A DNA stretch of 64,000 bases, from positions 620,001-684,000 of the forward strand of contig NZ_FNYZ01000001.1 in the NCBI RefSeq assembly GCF_900109095.1, given 5' to 3'. This DNA comes from Sphingobium sp. AP50 (GTDB lineage Bacteria; Pseudomonadota; Alphaproteobacteria; Sphingomonadales; Sphingomonadaceae). Both the position numbers and the translations under genes were made by a program. The notes beneath the pieces were generated by a model, which saw only the letters and a list, made by a program, of their open reading frames with translations, did not search any database and was not told the origin of the DNA. This document shows positions 25,397 to 32,752 of the stretch, piece by piece (the first letter of the stretch is position 1; each line of letters begins with the position of its first letter).

Positions 25397-26410
25397 ATGA
25401 CCACCGCCAAACTCGCTTCCCTGATGGCTCGCGGCACCGAATTTTTCGGGTGCGAGAGCGCGATCCTGTGCGGGGCGATGAGTTGGGTCAGCGAGCGCAA
25501 CCTTGTGTCGGCCATTTCCAATGCTGGCGGCTTCGGCGTGATCGCCTGTGGCGCGATGACGCCTGAGCTGCTGGACAAGGAAATCGCCGCGACCAAGGCG
25601 CTGACGAGCAAGCCGTTCGGCGTGAACCTGATCACCATGCATCCCCAGCTGTTCGACCTGATCGACGTGTGCGCCAAGCATGATGTCAGCCATGTCGTGC
25701 TGGCCGGTGGCCTGCCGCCCAAGGGCAGCATCGAGGCGATCAAGCAGAAGGGCGCGAAGCTGATCTGTTTCGCCCCGGCGCTGGCGCTGGCGAAGAAGCT
25801 GGTGCGATCGGGCGTCGATGCGCTGGTGGTCGAAGGCATGGAGGCGGGCGGCCATATCGGTCCGGTGGCGACCAGCGTACTGGCACAGGAAATCCTGCCG
25901 GAGATGGCAAGCCAAGTGCCGGTCTTCGTGGCTGGCGGCATCGGCCGGGGCGAGGCGATCGCCGCCTATCTGGAAATGGGCGCGGCCGGCGTGCAGCTGG
26001 GCACCCGTTTTGCCTGCGCGAGTGAGAGCATCGCCCATCCCGCGTTCAAGAAAGCCTTCTTTCGCGCGTCGGCGCGCGATGCCATCGCCAGCGTGCAGAT
26101 CGACCCGCGTTTGCCGGTCATTCCGGTCCGCGCGCTCAAAAATGCGGGCACTGAAGCCTTTACCGCCAAGCAGCGCGAAGTCGCCAATCTGCTGGACAGT
26201 GGCGCGGTCGATATGATGGAGGCGCAGCTCCAGATCGAACATTATTGGGCCGGCGCGCTGCGCAAGGCAGTGATCGACGGCGATGTCGATGGCGGGTCGC
26301 TGATGGCGGGCCAGTCGGTCGGTATGGTGACCAAAGAAGAGCCGGTCGCCGACATCATTGCCGAGCTGATGGCGCAGGCCGCAACCGCTTTGGAGCGGCG
26401 AGCCGCCTGA
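25397..26410 (+). CDS. Nitronate monooxygenase family FMN protein
   Basis: The 337-residue TIM-barrel flavoprotein of the NPD/NMO family has the N-terminal ILCGAMSWVSERNLVSAISNAGGFG motif, VNLITMHP, the hallmark EGMEAGGHIG (146-155) containing the catalytic histidine, VFVAGGIGRGEAI and GAAGVQLGTRFACASE for phosphate binding. Members oxidise nitroalkanes such as propionate-3-nitronate; FabK-type enoyl reductases share the fold, so the substrate is not certain. The ATG at 25397 has AAGG 8 bases upstream and is preferred over the TTG at 25382. Confidence 0.88.
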   Translation: MTTAKLASLMARGTEFFGCESAILCGAMSWVSERNLVSAISNAGGFGVIACGAMTPELLDKEIAATKALTSKPFGVNLITMHPQLFDLIDVCAKHDVSHVVLAGGLPPKGSIEAIKQKGAKLICFAPALALAKKLVRSGVDALVVEGMEAGGHIGPVATSVLAQEILPEMASQVPVFVAGGIGRGEAIAAYLEMGAAGVQLGTRFACASESIAHPAFKKAFFRASARDAIASVQIDPRLPVIPVRALKNAGTEAFTAKQREVANLLDSGAVDMMEAQLQIEHYWAGALRKAVIDGDVDGGSLMAGQSVGMVTKEEPVADIIAELMAQAATALERRAA

Positions 26411-26496
26411 AGGCTTGCGGTGAACGGAGCATAAGGCATATTTCCTCTGGCCCTAATGCCCGGCATGACCGGGGCAGAGTTCCATCGGAGAAGTTG

Positions 26497-27393
26497 ATGT
26501 CCGCAACCCGCCGTTTCTATGGCCGGATTTCTTTGGTGTCGCTGGCGGTTCTGGCCGCCTGTTCGACGCCAAAGCCACCGCCACCGCCGCCGACCCCGCC
26601 GCCACCGGTGGTGCCCACCGTGCGTCCGGTGCCGCCAAATCAGGCAGCCGATAACATGTCGCTGCCGACCAAGGATGAAAGTGGCGATTATCTGACGCCC
26701 AATAAGGGCATCACGTCGAACACGGCGCTGTGGCATGTGCGCATGGCGCTGAACGTCGCGGCGCTCAATTGCGACCGGTTCGGCGATACGGCGCGCAGCC
26801 AGTATAATCAGATATTGGCGGTGCATAAGCCGATCCTGACCGCCGCCAACGCGGCCGTCGATCGCAACTATCGGGTGGCCTATGGCCGGTCCGGCGTGGG
26901 ATCGCGCGAGCAGCTTAATACCGTGGTCTATAATTTCTTCGCCCTGCCGCCGGTGATCAAGAGCTTCTGCCCGGTCGCGGTCACGGTGGGGGCCAAGATC
27001 ATGACGATGCCGTCGGATCAGCTGCTGGCCTATGCGCCCCAGGCGCTGAAGGAGCTGGAAAAGCCCTATCAGGAATTTTACGCCGCCTATGCCGATTATC
27101 TGCGGCGGCTGGCGGAATGGCAGTCGCGCTTTGGCGGGACGGTGACGGTCGTGGTGTCGCCCACGCCGCTGCCGCCGCCACCGCGTCCGCCGGCCGAAGT
27201 GCCGCCGGAAGGATGGCAGCCCAGTTCGACCAGCGCGGTGCAGAATATGGCGCCGCCGTCGGCTGCTGTGCCCGCTCCAGTACCGGCTGCGACCGGGACG
27301 ATGGCAGGGCCGCCCGATGTCGCGCGCACGCTGCCGGACAATAGCGTACCCAAGCTGGTGGTGCAGCCTGTGCCGACCACGTCCGACCAATAA
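26497..27393 (+). CDS. Proline-rich lipoprotein of unknown function
   Basis: The 298-residue lipoprotein has lipobox LAAC (Cys22) and a polyproline stretch at about 27-40. A globular helical middle (about 60-205, with ALNCDRFGDTARSQYNQIL and two conserved-looking cysteines) follows, then a second proline/alanine-rich tail. I recognise no family. The middle resembles sphingomonad lipoproteins of unknown function. CGGAGAAG (26486-26493) supports the ATG. It ends 3 bases before the convergent HxlR gene. The proline-rich segments may span the periplasm or peptidoglycan. Confidence 0.75.
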   Translation: MSATRRFYGRISLVSLAVLAACSTPKPPPPPPTPPPPVVPTVRPVPPNQAADNMSLPTKDESGDYLTPNKGITSNTALWHVRMALNVAALNCDRFGDTARSQYNQILAVHKPILTAANAAVDRNYRVAYGRSGVGSREQLNTVVYNFFALPPVIKSFCPVAVTVGAKIMTMPSDQLLAYAPQALKELEKPYQEFYAAYADYLRRLAEWQSRFGGTVTVVVSPTPLPPPPRPPAEVPPEGWQPSSTSAVQNMAPPSAAVPAPVPAATGTMAGPPDVARTLPDNSVPKLVVQPVPTTSDQ

Positions 27394-27396
27394 CGA

Positions 27397-27831
27397 TCAG
27401 TCGCGCGCGTCGAAATGGGCGCGCGCGGCCTCCACAGTCTCCAGATTGCGTTCGGCCCAGACCCAGACGCCGCAAAAGGCGGCGCTCAGGCTGTTGCCGA
27501 GCGGGGTCAGCGCATAATCGACGCGCGGCGGCACCACCGGATGCACGGTGCGGGTCAGCAGGCCGTCGCGCTCCATCTGGCGCAGCGTCTGGGTCAGCAT
27601 CTTCTGGCTGATGCCCTCCACCTGTCGGCCGATTTCGGTGAAGCGCAGCGTGCCCTTCTCCTCCAGCAGTTCCAGCACCAGCAACGTCCATTTGTCGGCG
27701 ATGCGGCCGATCAGGTCGTTGACGAGTCGTTCGATGCGCGGATCGATATCGCTGGGTGGTTCATGCGCCAGATAATACTCTGCCTGCGCAATATCGTCGG
27801 CGGCGAAGCGGGATTGCAGCGGATTTGCCAT
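27397..27831 (-). CDS. HxlR-family regulator (1)
   Basis: This 144-residue winged-helix regulator has the HxlR core RIADKWTLLVLELLEEKGTLRFTEIGRQVEGISQKML and VDYALTPLGNSL. HxlR proteins commonly sense aldehydes, quinones or other electrophiles through cysteine; here one cysteine (in AAFCGVW) is present. It is divergent from a short-chain dehydrogenase gene 99 bases away, which it probably represses, and two inverted repeats lie in the shared region. Confidence 0.88.
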   Translation of the reverse strand: MANPLQSRFAADDIAQAEYYLAHEPPSDIDPRIERLVNDLIGRIADKWTLLVLELLEEKGTLRFTEIGRQVEGISQKMLTQTLRQMERDGLLTRTVHPVVPPRVDYALTPLGNSLSAAFCGVWVWAERNLETVEAARAHFDARD

Positions 27832-27834
27832 TTC

Positions 27835-27887
27835 TAACCTTTAGGTAACTACAGCACTTTCCGGTGCCTACTTTCTAAAAGAGAGTA
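27835..27887. promoter_or_regulatory. Two candidate HxlR operators between the regulator and SDR genes
   Basis: Site 1 is TAACCT-TT-AGGTAA (27835-27848, one mismatch). Site 2 is TACTTTCT-AAA-AGAGAGTA (27869-27887, one mismatch). TACT...AGTA boxes are the known pattern for HxlR-type regulators such as YodB. Both are close to the regulator start and upstream of the SDR. Confidence 0.5.
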
Positions 27888-27930
27888 TAGGTCTAAATTG
27901 CCTTTCAAGCCAATCGAAAGGAGCTTCCCC

Positions 27931-28671
27931 ATGAAGAATGCAGGCAACACCATCCTCATCACCGGCGGCGGATCGGGCATCGGCGCGGCGCTGGCGCATG
28001 AATTTCATGCCGCGGGCAATCAGGTGATCATCGCCGGGCGGCGTCAGGCAGCGCTGGACGCGGTCGTGGCGGCGCATCCCGGCATGGCGTCGATGACGCT
28101 CGACATGGAAGACCCGGCGGCGATCATCGCCTTCGCGGCGAAGCTGGTCGCGGATTTCCCGGCGCTCGACGCCGTGCTGCTGAACGCCGGGATCATGGTG
28201 GCGGAAGAGAAGATCGACCTTGCCATCGCGGAGGCCACGGTGGCGACCAATCTGCTTGGCCCGATCCGACTGGCCCATGCGCTGTTGCCGCATCTGGAGG
28301 CGCAGCCGGCCGCGACGATCCTGACCGTGTCGTCGGGCCTGGCCTTCGTACCGCTCGCGGCGACGCCGACCTATAGCGCGACCAAGGCGGCGATCCATAG
28401 CTGGTCGATCGCGCTGCGCGAACAGTTGAAGGCGACCAGCGTGGACGTGGTCGAGATCGTGCCGCCCGGCGTACAGACCGACCTGATGCCCGGCCATGCC
28501 GAAAATGAGCAGATGATGCCGCTGGCCGACTTCATCGCCGAAACCATGGCGTTGCTGCGGCAGGAACCGACGCCCGACGAAATTCATGTCGAGCGGGTGA
28601 AGTTTCTGAGTGAAGCCACGAAGCGCGGCGACTTCGCGCAGGTGTTCGGGATGCTGAACGGGGGGCATTGA
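27931..28671 (+). CDS. Short-chain dehydrogenase/reductase (DltE-like)
   Basis: This 246-residue classical SDR has cofactor motif TGGGSGIG (11-18), NAGIM, catalytic Ser in LTVSSGLA, and Y148/K152 in YSATK. The C-terminal part (VDVVEIVPPGVQTDLMPGH, then MPLADFIAETMALL) is characteristic of the DltE/YqaB type of oxidoreductase. It would reduce or oxidise a small carbonyl/alcohol with NAD(P). AAAGGAGC (27917-27924) supports the ATG at 27931. It is probably controlled by the divergent HxlR regulator. Confidence 0.9.
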   Translation: MKNAGNTILITGGGSGIGAALAHEFHAAGNQVIIAGRRQAALDAVVAAHPGMASMTLDMEDPAAIIAFAAKLVADFPALDAVLLNAGIMVAEEKIDLAIAEATVATNLLGPIRLAHALLPHLEAQPAATILTVSSGLAFVPLAATPTYSATKAAIHSWSIALREQLKATSVDVVEIVPPGVQTDLMPGHAENEQMMPLADFIAETMALLRQEPTPDEIHVERVKFLSEATKRGDFAQVFGMLNGGH

Positions 28672-28677
28672 GGATAG

Positions 28678-28752
28678 GTGCTCCTGCGAAAGCAGGAGCC
28701 CAGTATGCAGGGCGCTTCGTTCGGCCCTGGGCTCCTGCTTTCGCTGGAGCAC
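28678..28752. repeat. Palindromic repeat, family B, copy 1
   Basis: This 75-base element has 26-base arms (28678-28703 and 28727-28752) in inverted orientation around a 23-base centre. Arms run from GTGCTCC to GGAGCCCAG; one arm contains GCGAAAGCAGGAG. A second element with the same 26-23-26 layout is at 30805-30879. Short frames reading RKQEP-type peptides over it are not genes. Confidence 0.9.
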
Positions 28753-28764
28753 GGTGATTGGTGG

Positions 28765-28877
28765 GCTTGCCTCTTGCAAACGGCAAGCCTATCTCACTCC
28801 CGACAAGCGAGGCCACGTCCTCCCCCGCATCGCGCGGGTTTCAAGTCCGGGACGGCCCGGCTCTCTTGAGGAGAGCC
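28765..28877 (+). promoter_or_regulatory. Candidate guanidine-responsive RNA switch upstream of sugE
   Basis: Three hairpins precede sugE: GCTTGCC/GGCAAGC (28765-28788); CCGGG-ACGG-CCCGG (28847-28860), whose ACGG tetraloop between G and C matches the ACGR loop of guanidine-II (mini-ykkC) riboswitches; and GGCTCTC-TTGAG-GAGAGCC (28859-28877), which buries the ribosome-binding site GAGGAG. The last two share bases 28859-28860, so they exclude each other. A second ACGR hairpin, expected in the class, is not clear (only GAGG-CCACGT-CCTC at about 28809-28822). Confidence 0.5.
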
Positions 28878-28880
28878 ATC

Positions 28881-29201
28881 ATGGCCTGGATTGCGTTATT
28901 TTTTGCCGGTTTGCTGGAAATCGTCTGGGCCTTTGCGATGAAGCAGTCGCAAGGGTTCACGCGACTGATCCCCAGCCTGATCACGCTGGGTGCAATGATC
29001 GCCAGCTTCGGCTTGCTGTCGTTGGCGATGCGCAGTCTGCCGCTTGGGACGGCCTATATGATCTGGACGGGGATCGGCGCCCTGGGCGCGTTCGCAGTGG
29101 GTGTCGCTTTTCTGGGCGAGGCGATCAGCCCGGCGCGGCTTGTGGCGGCCGGGCTGATCCTGTGCGGTCTGGTGCTTATGAAACTGTCTGCGCAGGGTTG
29201 A
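28881..29201 (+). CDS. sugE: Small multidrug resistance protein, guanidinium exporter type
   Basis: The 106-residue inner-membrane protein has four transmembrane helices and acts as a dual-topology dimer. The helix-1 signature LLEIVWAFAMKQSQGFTR, with E13 and W16, is that of Gdx/SugE guanidinium exporters, distinct from the EmrE type (LEVIGTTLMKFSEGFTR). It exchanges guanidinium for protons. GAGGAG lies 6 bases upstream of ATG 28881, inside a hairpin. The 3' end overlaps the convergent HxlR gene by 26 bases, so their transcripts can pair. Confidence 0.93.
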   Translation: MAWIALFFAGLLEIVWAFAMKQSQGFTRLIPSLITLGAMIASFGLLSLAMRSLPLGTAYMIWTGIGALGAFAVGVAFLGEAISPARLVAAGLILCGLVLMKLSAQG

Positions 29202-29859
29202 CCATGTCGGGCGCCTTGGGGGGCAGGGGGAAGAGCGTGGCGAAATGTTCGCCCAGTGCCGTGTCTCCCTCCACCGTCAGGGCGCCCGTCATGTCGACAT
29301 AGCGCGCGCCGCCATAGAGGACCGCGACCAGCGCATTCTGGTCGCCGCGCAGAATTGTGTCCGCACCGGCCGCGTCGTCCCGGTCGATCAGGAAGTCGCC
29401 GTCCCTGAGCGTGGCGCGAAATTCCTCCTCGCCGAAGCGGAAGCCGATTGTAGCGTCGAGATCGCCGATGCGGCTGCGGTCGATCATCGTGCGCATCGAC
29501 AGGACCACTGATACCGGGCTCATCGGCTTGCCCGGCTGCATCGTGGGCGACCGGCAGGCCCAGCGGCCCAGCACCTGAAAGAGAATTTCCGATTCGCGGC
29601 CCCAATCAGTCAGCTCGTAAATCTGGCTGGCGGCGGGCGGGGGCAGGCGGCGGCGGACCAGGATGCTGGACGCTTCCAGTTCTTCCAGCCTTTGCGTCAG
29701 CACATTGGCGCTGATTCCGGGCAGGCCGGCGCGCAGGTCGGTGAAGCGCCTTGGCCCCAGCATCAGTTCGCGCATGATCGGCATCGCCCAGCGATCGCCG
29801 ATGATATCGAGCGCATGGGCGACGGCGCAACCGTCCTGATAGGCGCGTTTCTGACTCAT
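29176..29859 (-). CDS. HxlR-family regulator with C-terminal sterol-carrier-like domain (2)
   Basis: This 227-residue regulator has a winged-helix HxlR domain in residues 1-100 (CAVAHALDIIGDRWAMPIMRELMLGPRRFTDL, ISANVLTQRLEELEASSIL). An SCP2-like domain follows at about 125-215 (GFRFGEEEFRATLRDGDFLI, then ADTILRGDQNALVAVLYGG) that could bind a hydrophobic ligand. It is divergent from the VOC/DUF1428/SRPBCC cluster and probably controls it. The gap 29860-29971 is AT-rich and holds both promoters, but no clear operator was resolved. Confidence 0.85.
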   Translation of the reverse strand: MSQKRAYQDGCAVAHALDIIGDRWAMPIMRELMLGPRRFTDLRAGLPGISANVLTQRLEELEASSILVRRRLPPPAASQIYELTDWGRESEILFQVLGRWACRSPTMQPGKPMSPVSVVLSMRTMIDRSRIGDLDATIGFRFGEEEFRATLRDGDFLIDRDDAAGADTILRGDQNALVAVLYGGARYVDMTGALTVEGDTALGEHFATLFPLPPKAPDMVNPAQTVS

Positions 29860-29971
29860 TGGTTATCTTTTCTAACTTAACTATTGCACAAAATAATCAT
29901 CAGGCGCAAAAAGTTCAAGCGGTGAGTCGCAGGATCAGGCGATCGCCCGGAAAATTCAGAGGAGAAGCGTG

Positions 29972-30412
29972 ATGGCCAATGAACCCGCTCCGAAGATGAT
30001 TTTCGTCAACCTGCCGGTCAGAGATTTGTCCGCTGCGATCGCTTTCTACGAATCGGTCGGCGCGGTGCCGAACCGGGATTTCGCTGACGACAATGCGCAG
30101 ATGCTGACATTCTCCGAGACGATCCATGTGATGCTGCTCACCCATGATCGATTCCGCAGCTTCACACCGCGCGCCATTCCCGATGCGCATGAAACCGCAC
30201 AGGTGCTGCTGTGTTTGAGCGAGACGAGCCGCGACGCGGTGAATGCGACGGTGGACAAGGCGCTGGCGGCGGGCGGCAGCGAACCCAATCCCCGGCAGGA
30301 TCATGGCTTCATGTTCGGCCGCAACTTTGCCGATCTGGACGGCCATATCTGGGAAGTGATGTGGATGGACATGGACGCCATGATGGCGGCCGGTCAGCCC
30401 GCCGAAGCATAA
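29972..30412 (+). CDS. VOC (glyoxalase/bleomycin-resistance fold) protein (1)
   Basis: This 146-residue single-unit VOC protein starts with the usual IFVNLPVRDLSAAIAFYESVGA and ends with RNFADLDGHIWEVMWMD, where the Glu is a typical metal ligand. It is related to lactoylglutathione lyase-like proteins of unknown substrate. GAGGAGAAG (29959-29967) supports ATG 29972. It is the first gene of a plus-strand cluster of five small proteins. Confidence 0.87.
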   Translation: MANEPAPKMIFVNLPVRDLSAAIAFYESVGAVPNRDFADDNAQMLTFSETIHVMLLTHDRFRSFTPRAIPDAHETAQVLLCLSETSRDAVNATVDKALAAGGSEPNPRQDHGFMFGRNFADLDGHIWEVMWMDMDAMMAAGQPAEA

Positions 30413-30435
30413 GCAAGCCGAAGAGGAGAGAGAAA

Positions 30436-30798
30436 ATGGCCTATATGGACGGTTTCGTGATCCCGGTGCCCAGGGGCAATAAGGAGCGCTATCGTGAGAT
30501 AGCGGCCTATGCCGCGCCGATCTTCATCGAATATGGCGCGCTGCGCGTGGTGGAATGCTGGGCGAACGATATCAAGCCGGGCAAGGTCAACGACTTCCGG
30601 ACCGCCGTGATCGCGGAGGAAGATGAGGAAGTCGTCTTTTCCTGGATCGAATGGCCCGACAAGGAAACCCGCGACGCCGGGGCCGAGAAAGTCATGAAGG
30701 ATGAACGCATGCAGCCCAAGGAGGGCGAGGACATGCCCTTCATCGGCGCGCGGCTGATTTATGGCGGGTTTGAGGTGCTGCTGGACGCGAAGGCTTAG
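30436..30798 (+). CDS. DUF1428 family protein
   Basis: The 120-residue cytoplasmic protein starts MAYMDGFVIPVPRGNKERYREIA, the conserved beginning of the DUF1428 (YbaA-like) family, with the family tail RMIYGGFE-type (RLIYGGFEVLL). It has a ferredoxin-like dimeric alpha/beta-barrel (ABM-type) fold by family; function unknown. A purine-rich ribosome-binding site (AGAGGAGAGAG) lies just upstream. It is 23 bases after the VOC gene and followed by repeat B copy 2. Confidence 0.85.
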   Translation: MAYMDGFVIPVPRGNKERYREIAAYAAPIFIEYGALRVVECWANDIKPGKVNDFRTAVIAEEDEEVVFSWIEWPDKETRDAGAEKVMKDERMQPKEGEDMPFIGARLIYGGFEVLLDAKA

Positions 30799-30804
30799 AA
30801 GGTC

Positions 30805-30879
30805 GTGTTCCGGCGAAAGCCGGAGCCCAGCATATATGGCATTCCGTTCGGCTCTGGGCTCCTGCTTGCGCAGGAGCAC
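30805..30879. repeat. Palindromic repeat, family B, copy 2
   Basis: This 75-base element has arms at 30805-30830 and 30854-30879 (26 bases each) around a 23-base centre that shares CGTTCGG with copy 1 at 28678-28752. It lies inside the VOC cluster, between the DUF1428 gene and the second VOC gene. Confidence 0.9.
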
Positions 30880-30912
30880 GCTGTTTTATGGTGTTTTTTC
30901 AGGAGAAAGACG

Positions 30913-31710
30913 ATGACCGATCTAACCGGCAAATTCTTCTGGTATGAATTGATGACCAGCGATCCGCAGGCGGCGCTGGCTTTCTATGGCGATGTGGTCG
31001 GCTGGACCAACGCGCCCTTTGGCGGTGATCTGGGGGAACCCTATCATGTCGTTTCGGGCAGCGCCGGGCCGCTGGGCGGCGTCATGGCGATCCCGGCCGA
31101 GGCGAAGGATTGCGGCATGACGCCCTGGTGGGGCGGCTATGTCGGCTCGGCAGATGTCGATGCGGATGCGGAGCGACTGAGTGCGGCTGGCGGCAAGGTG
31201 ATGCGGGCGGCGGAGGATATCCCCGGCGTCGGCCGTTTTGCGGTGATGGCCGATCCGGGCGGCGCGGTATTCATGCTGTTGAAGGGTTCCAGCCCCGACG
31301 GCATGGATGGTCCGCCGCCGATGGCGCCGGGGCATGTCGGCTGGCATGAACTCTATGCCGGTGATTTCGACAAGGATCTGGCCTTCTATACTGCTCAGTT
31401 CGGTTGGGCGAAGGGCGACGCCATGGATATGGGCGAGATGGGCAGCTACCAGCTTGTGTCCCAGACCGGCGGCAACGATTTTCAGGATATGACGGGCGGC
31501 ATCATGCCGTTGCCCAAGGAAATGCCGCGACCGGCCTGGCTTTTCTACTTCGTCGTCGGCGATATCGATGTCGCGGTGGAGAAGGTTAAGGCGGGCGGCG
31601 GCGCGGTGCTGAATGGCCCCATGGAAGTGCCGGGCGGCGGCTGGATCATTCAGGCGACCGATCCGCAGGGCGCGATGTTCGCTCTGGTGGGTATGAAGGG
31701 GGCGGCGTGA
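30913..31710 (+). CDS. Tandem-domain VOC protein (2)
   Basis: The 265-residue protein has two VOC units (about 5-125 and 135-262). Each begins with a KFFWYELMTSDPQAALAFYGDVVGW-type segment (the second is GWHELYAGDFDKDLAFYTAQFGW) and ends with a DPGGAVFML or DPQGAMFAL strand. This resembles the two-domain CFP30B/hydrolase-type VOC proteins annotated as lyases of uncertain substrate. ATG 30913 has AGGAG (30901-30905) 7 bases upstream; the longer frame from 30805 starts inside a repeat and is rejected. It shares one base with the next gene. Confidence 0.87.
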   Translation: MTDLTGKFFWYELMTSDPQAALAFYGDVVGWTNAPFGGDLGEPYHVVSGSAGPLGGVMAIPAEAKDCGMTPWWGGYVGSADVDADAERLSAAGGKVMRAAEDIPGVGRFAVMADPGGAVFMLLKGSSPDGMDGPPPMAPGHVGWHELYAGDFDKDLAFYTAQFGWAKGDAMDMGEMGSYQLVSQTGGNDFQDMTGGIMPLPKEMPRPAWLFYFVVGDIDVAVEKVKAGGGAVLNGPMEVPGGGWIIQATDPQGAMFALVGMKGAA

Positions 31711-32201
31711 TGGACAAGATCACCCCCTGTCTCTGGTTCGACGGCAATGGGTTGGAGGCGGCGCAATATTATGTGTCCGTCTTTGGCGGATCGATCGACC
31801 ATGTCAGCTATTATCCGCAGGACAATCCGTCGCCTTCGCCACTGCCGGGTGGCAGTGTGCTGCTGGTCGAATTTACCCTGTTCGGGCAAAGCTATCAGGC
31901 GCTGAACGGCGGTCCGCAATTTCAGTTCGATGAGGCGGTGTCATTGTCCGTCGCCTGCGCGGATCAGGCGGAACTGGACCGCTATTTCGATGCGCTGACC
32001 GCCGATGGCGGCAAGGATGGGCCGTGCGGATGGGTTACGGACAAATATGGCCTGTGCTGGCAATTGGTGACGCGGCAGATCATGGACAATTACAAGACCG
32101 ACGACCGCGAGGGGATCGCCCGGATGATGGGCGTGATGATGACCATGCGGAAGCTGGACACCGCCGCGATGCAGGCGGCCTTCGAAGGGAAAGTCGCATG
32201 A
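31710..32201 (+). CDS. PhnB-like VOC protein (3)
   Basis: This 163-residue member of the PhnB/3-demethylubiquinone-like VOC group starts KITPCLWFDGNGLEAAQYYVSVFGG. It carries FTLFGQSYQALNGGPQFQFDEAVSL and ends with an ALDTAAMQAAFEG-type tail, the standard layout of this group. Substrate unknown. Start and upstream stop share base 31710 and the stop overlaps the next start by ATGA, so three genes are coupled. Confidence 0.88.
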   Translation: MDKITPCLWFDGNGLEAAQYYVSVFGGSIDHVSYYPQDNPSPSPLPGGSVLLVEFTLFGQSYQALNGGPQFQFDEAVSLSVACADQAELDRYFDALTADGGKDGPCGWVTDKYGLCWQLVTRQIMDNYKTDDREGIARMMGVMMTMRKLDTAAMQAAFEGKVA

Positions 32202-32665
32202 GCAGCGCAGAACATGAACTGTCGGTGACCTGCCATATCGCCGCGCCGCGCGAGATATGCTGGAAAGTGTGGGTCGACCTGAAGGAGGAATGGTTCTGCC
32301 CCAAGCCCTGGCGGGCCGAAGTGATCGAACAGGATTTGCGCCCCGGCGGACGCAGCGCGGTGCAGATGTTCGGTCCCGATGGCGAGGAAACCGGGCCGAT
32401 GGAGGGCGTGTTTCTGGATGTGGTGCCGAACGCACTGGCGGTGACGACCGATGCTTATGCGTCGGGCTGGGTGCCGCAGACGCCTTTCATCACTGCCATC
32501 TGGCGCTTCGACGAGGAAGGGGAAGGAACGCGCTTCACCGCGATCGCGCGCCACTGGGATGCCGAAGCAAAGGCGCGGCATGAGGAAATGGGCTTCCATC
32601 CCGGCTGGGACATGATGATGGCGCAGTTCAAGGCGTTGTGCGAGACGTCGGCCGCGAGCGCTTAA
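32198..32665 (+). CDS. SRPBCC (AHSA1-like START fold) protein
   Basis: The 155-residue protein of the AHSA1/CalC group has ELSVTCHIAAPREICWKVWVDLKEEWFCPKPW, the EQDLRPGGRSAVQMFGPDG beta hairpin and a GFHPGWDMMMAQFKALCE C-terminal helix. The fold makes a hydrophobic cavity; the function of such proteins next to VOC genes is generally unknown. It is the last gene of the cluster and overlaps the PhnB-like gene by ATGA. Repeat A copy 2 follows 12 bases after the stop. Confidence 0.87.
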   Translation: MSSAEHELSVTCHIAAPREICWKVWVDLKEEWFCPKPWRAEVIEQDLRPGGRSAVQMFGPDGEETGPMEGVFLDVVPNALAVTTDAYASGWVPQTPFITAIWRFDEEGEGTRFTAIARHWDAEAKARHEEMGFHPGWDMMMAQFKALCETSAASA

Positions 32666-32677
32666 ACCGCTATCAAC

Positions 32678-32747
32678 CGTCATTGCGAGCGCAGCGAAGC
32701 AATCCATGGGTGCGCCAGTGGATAGCTTCGCTGCGCTCGCAATGACG
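32678..32747. repeat. Palindromic repeat, family A, copy 2
   Basis: Arms 32678-32706 and 32719-32747 (29 bases each, a few mismatches, 12-base loop) match the element at 12922-12990. It lies between the convergent SRPBCC and oligogalacturonate-lyase-like genes and may serve as a bidirectional transcription end. Confidence 0.9.
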
Positions 32748-32752
32748 AAGTT

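Noticed and set aside
28678..28880. Guanidine-I (ykkC) or guanidine-III riboswitch before sugE
   Set aside because: I looked for the conserved ykkC core and the class III pseudoknot sequence and saw neither; only a class II-like ACGG hairpin is present.
30805..30912. Longer start of the tandem VOC protein at 30805
   Set aside because: It would translate repeat B; AGGAG and the domain start support ATG 30913.
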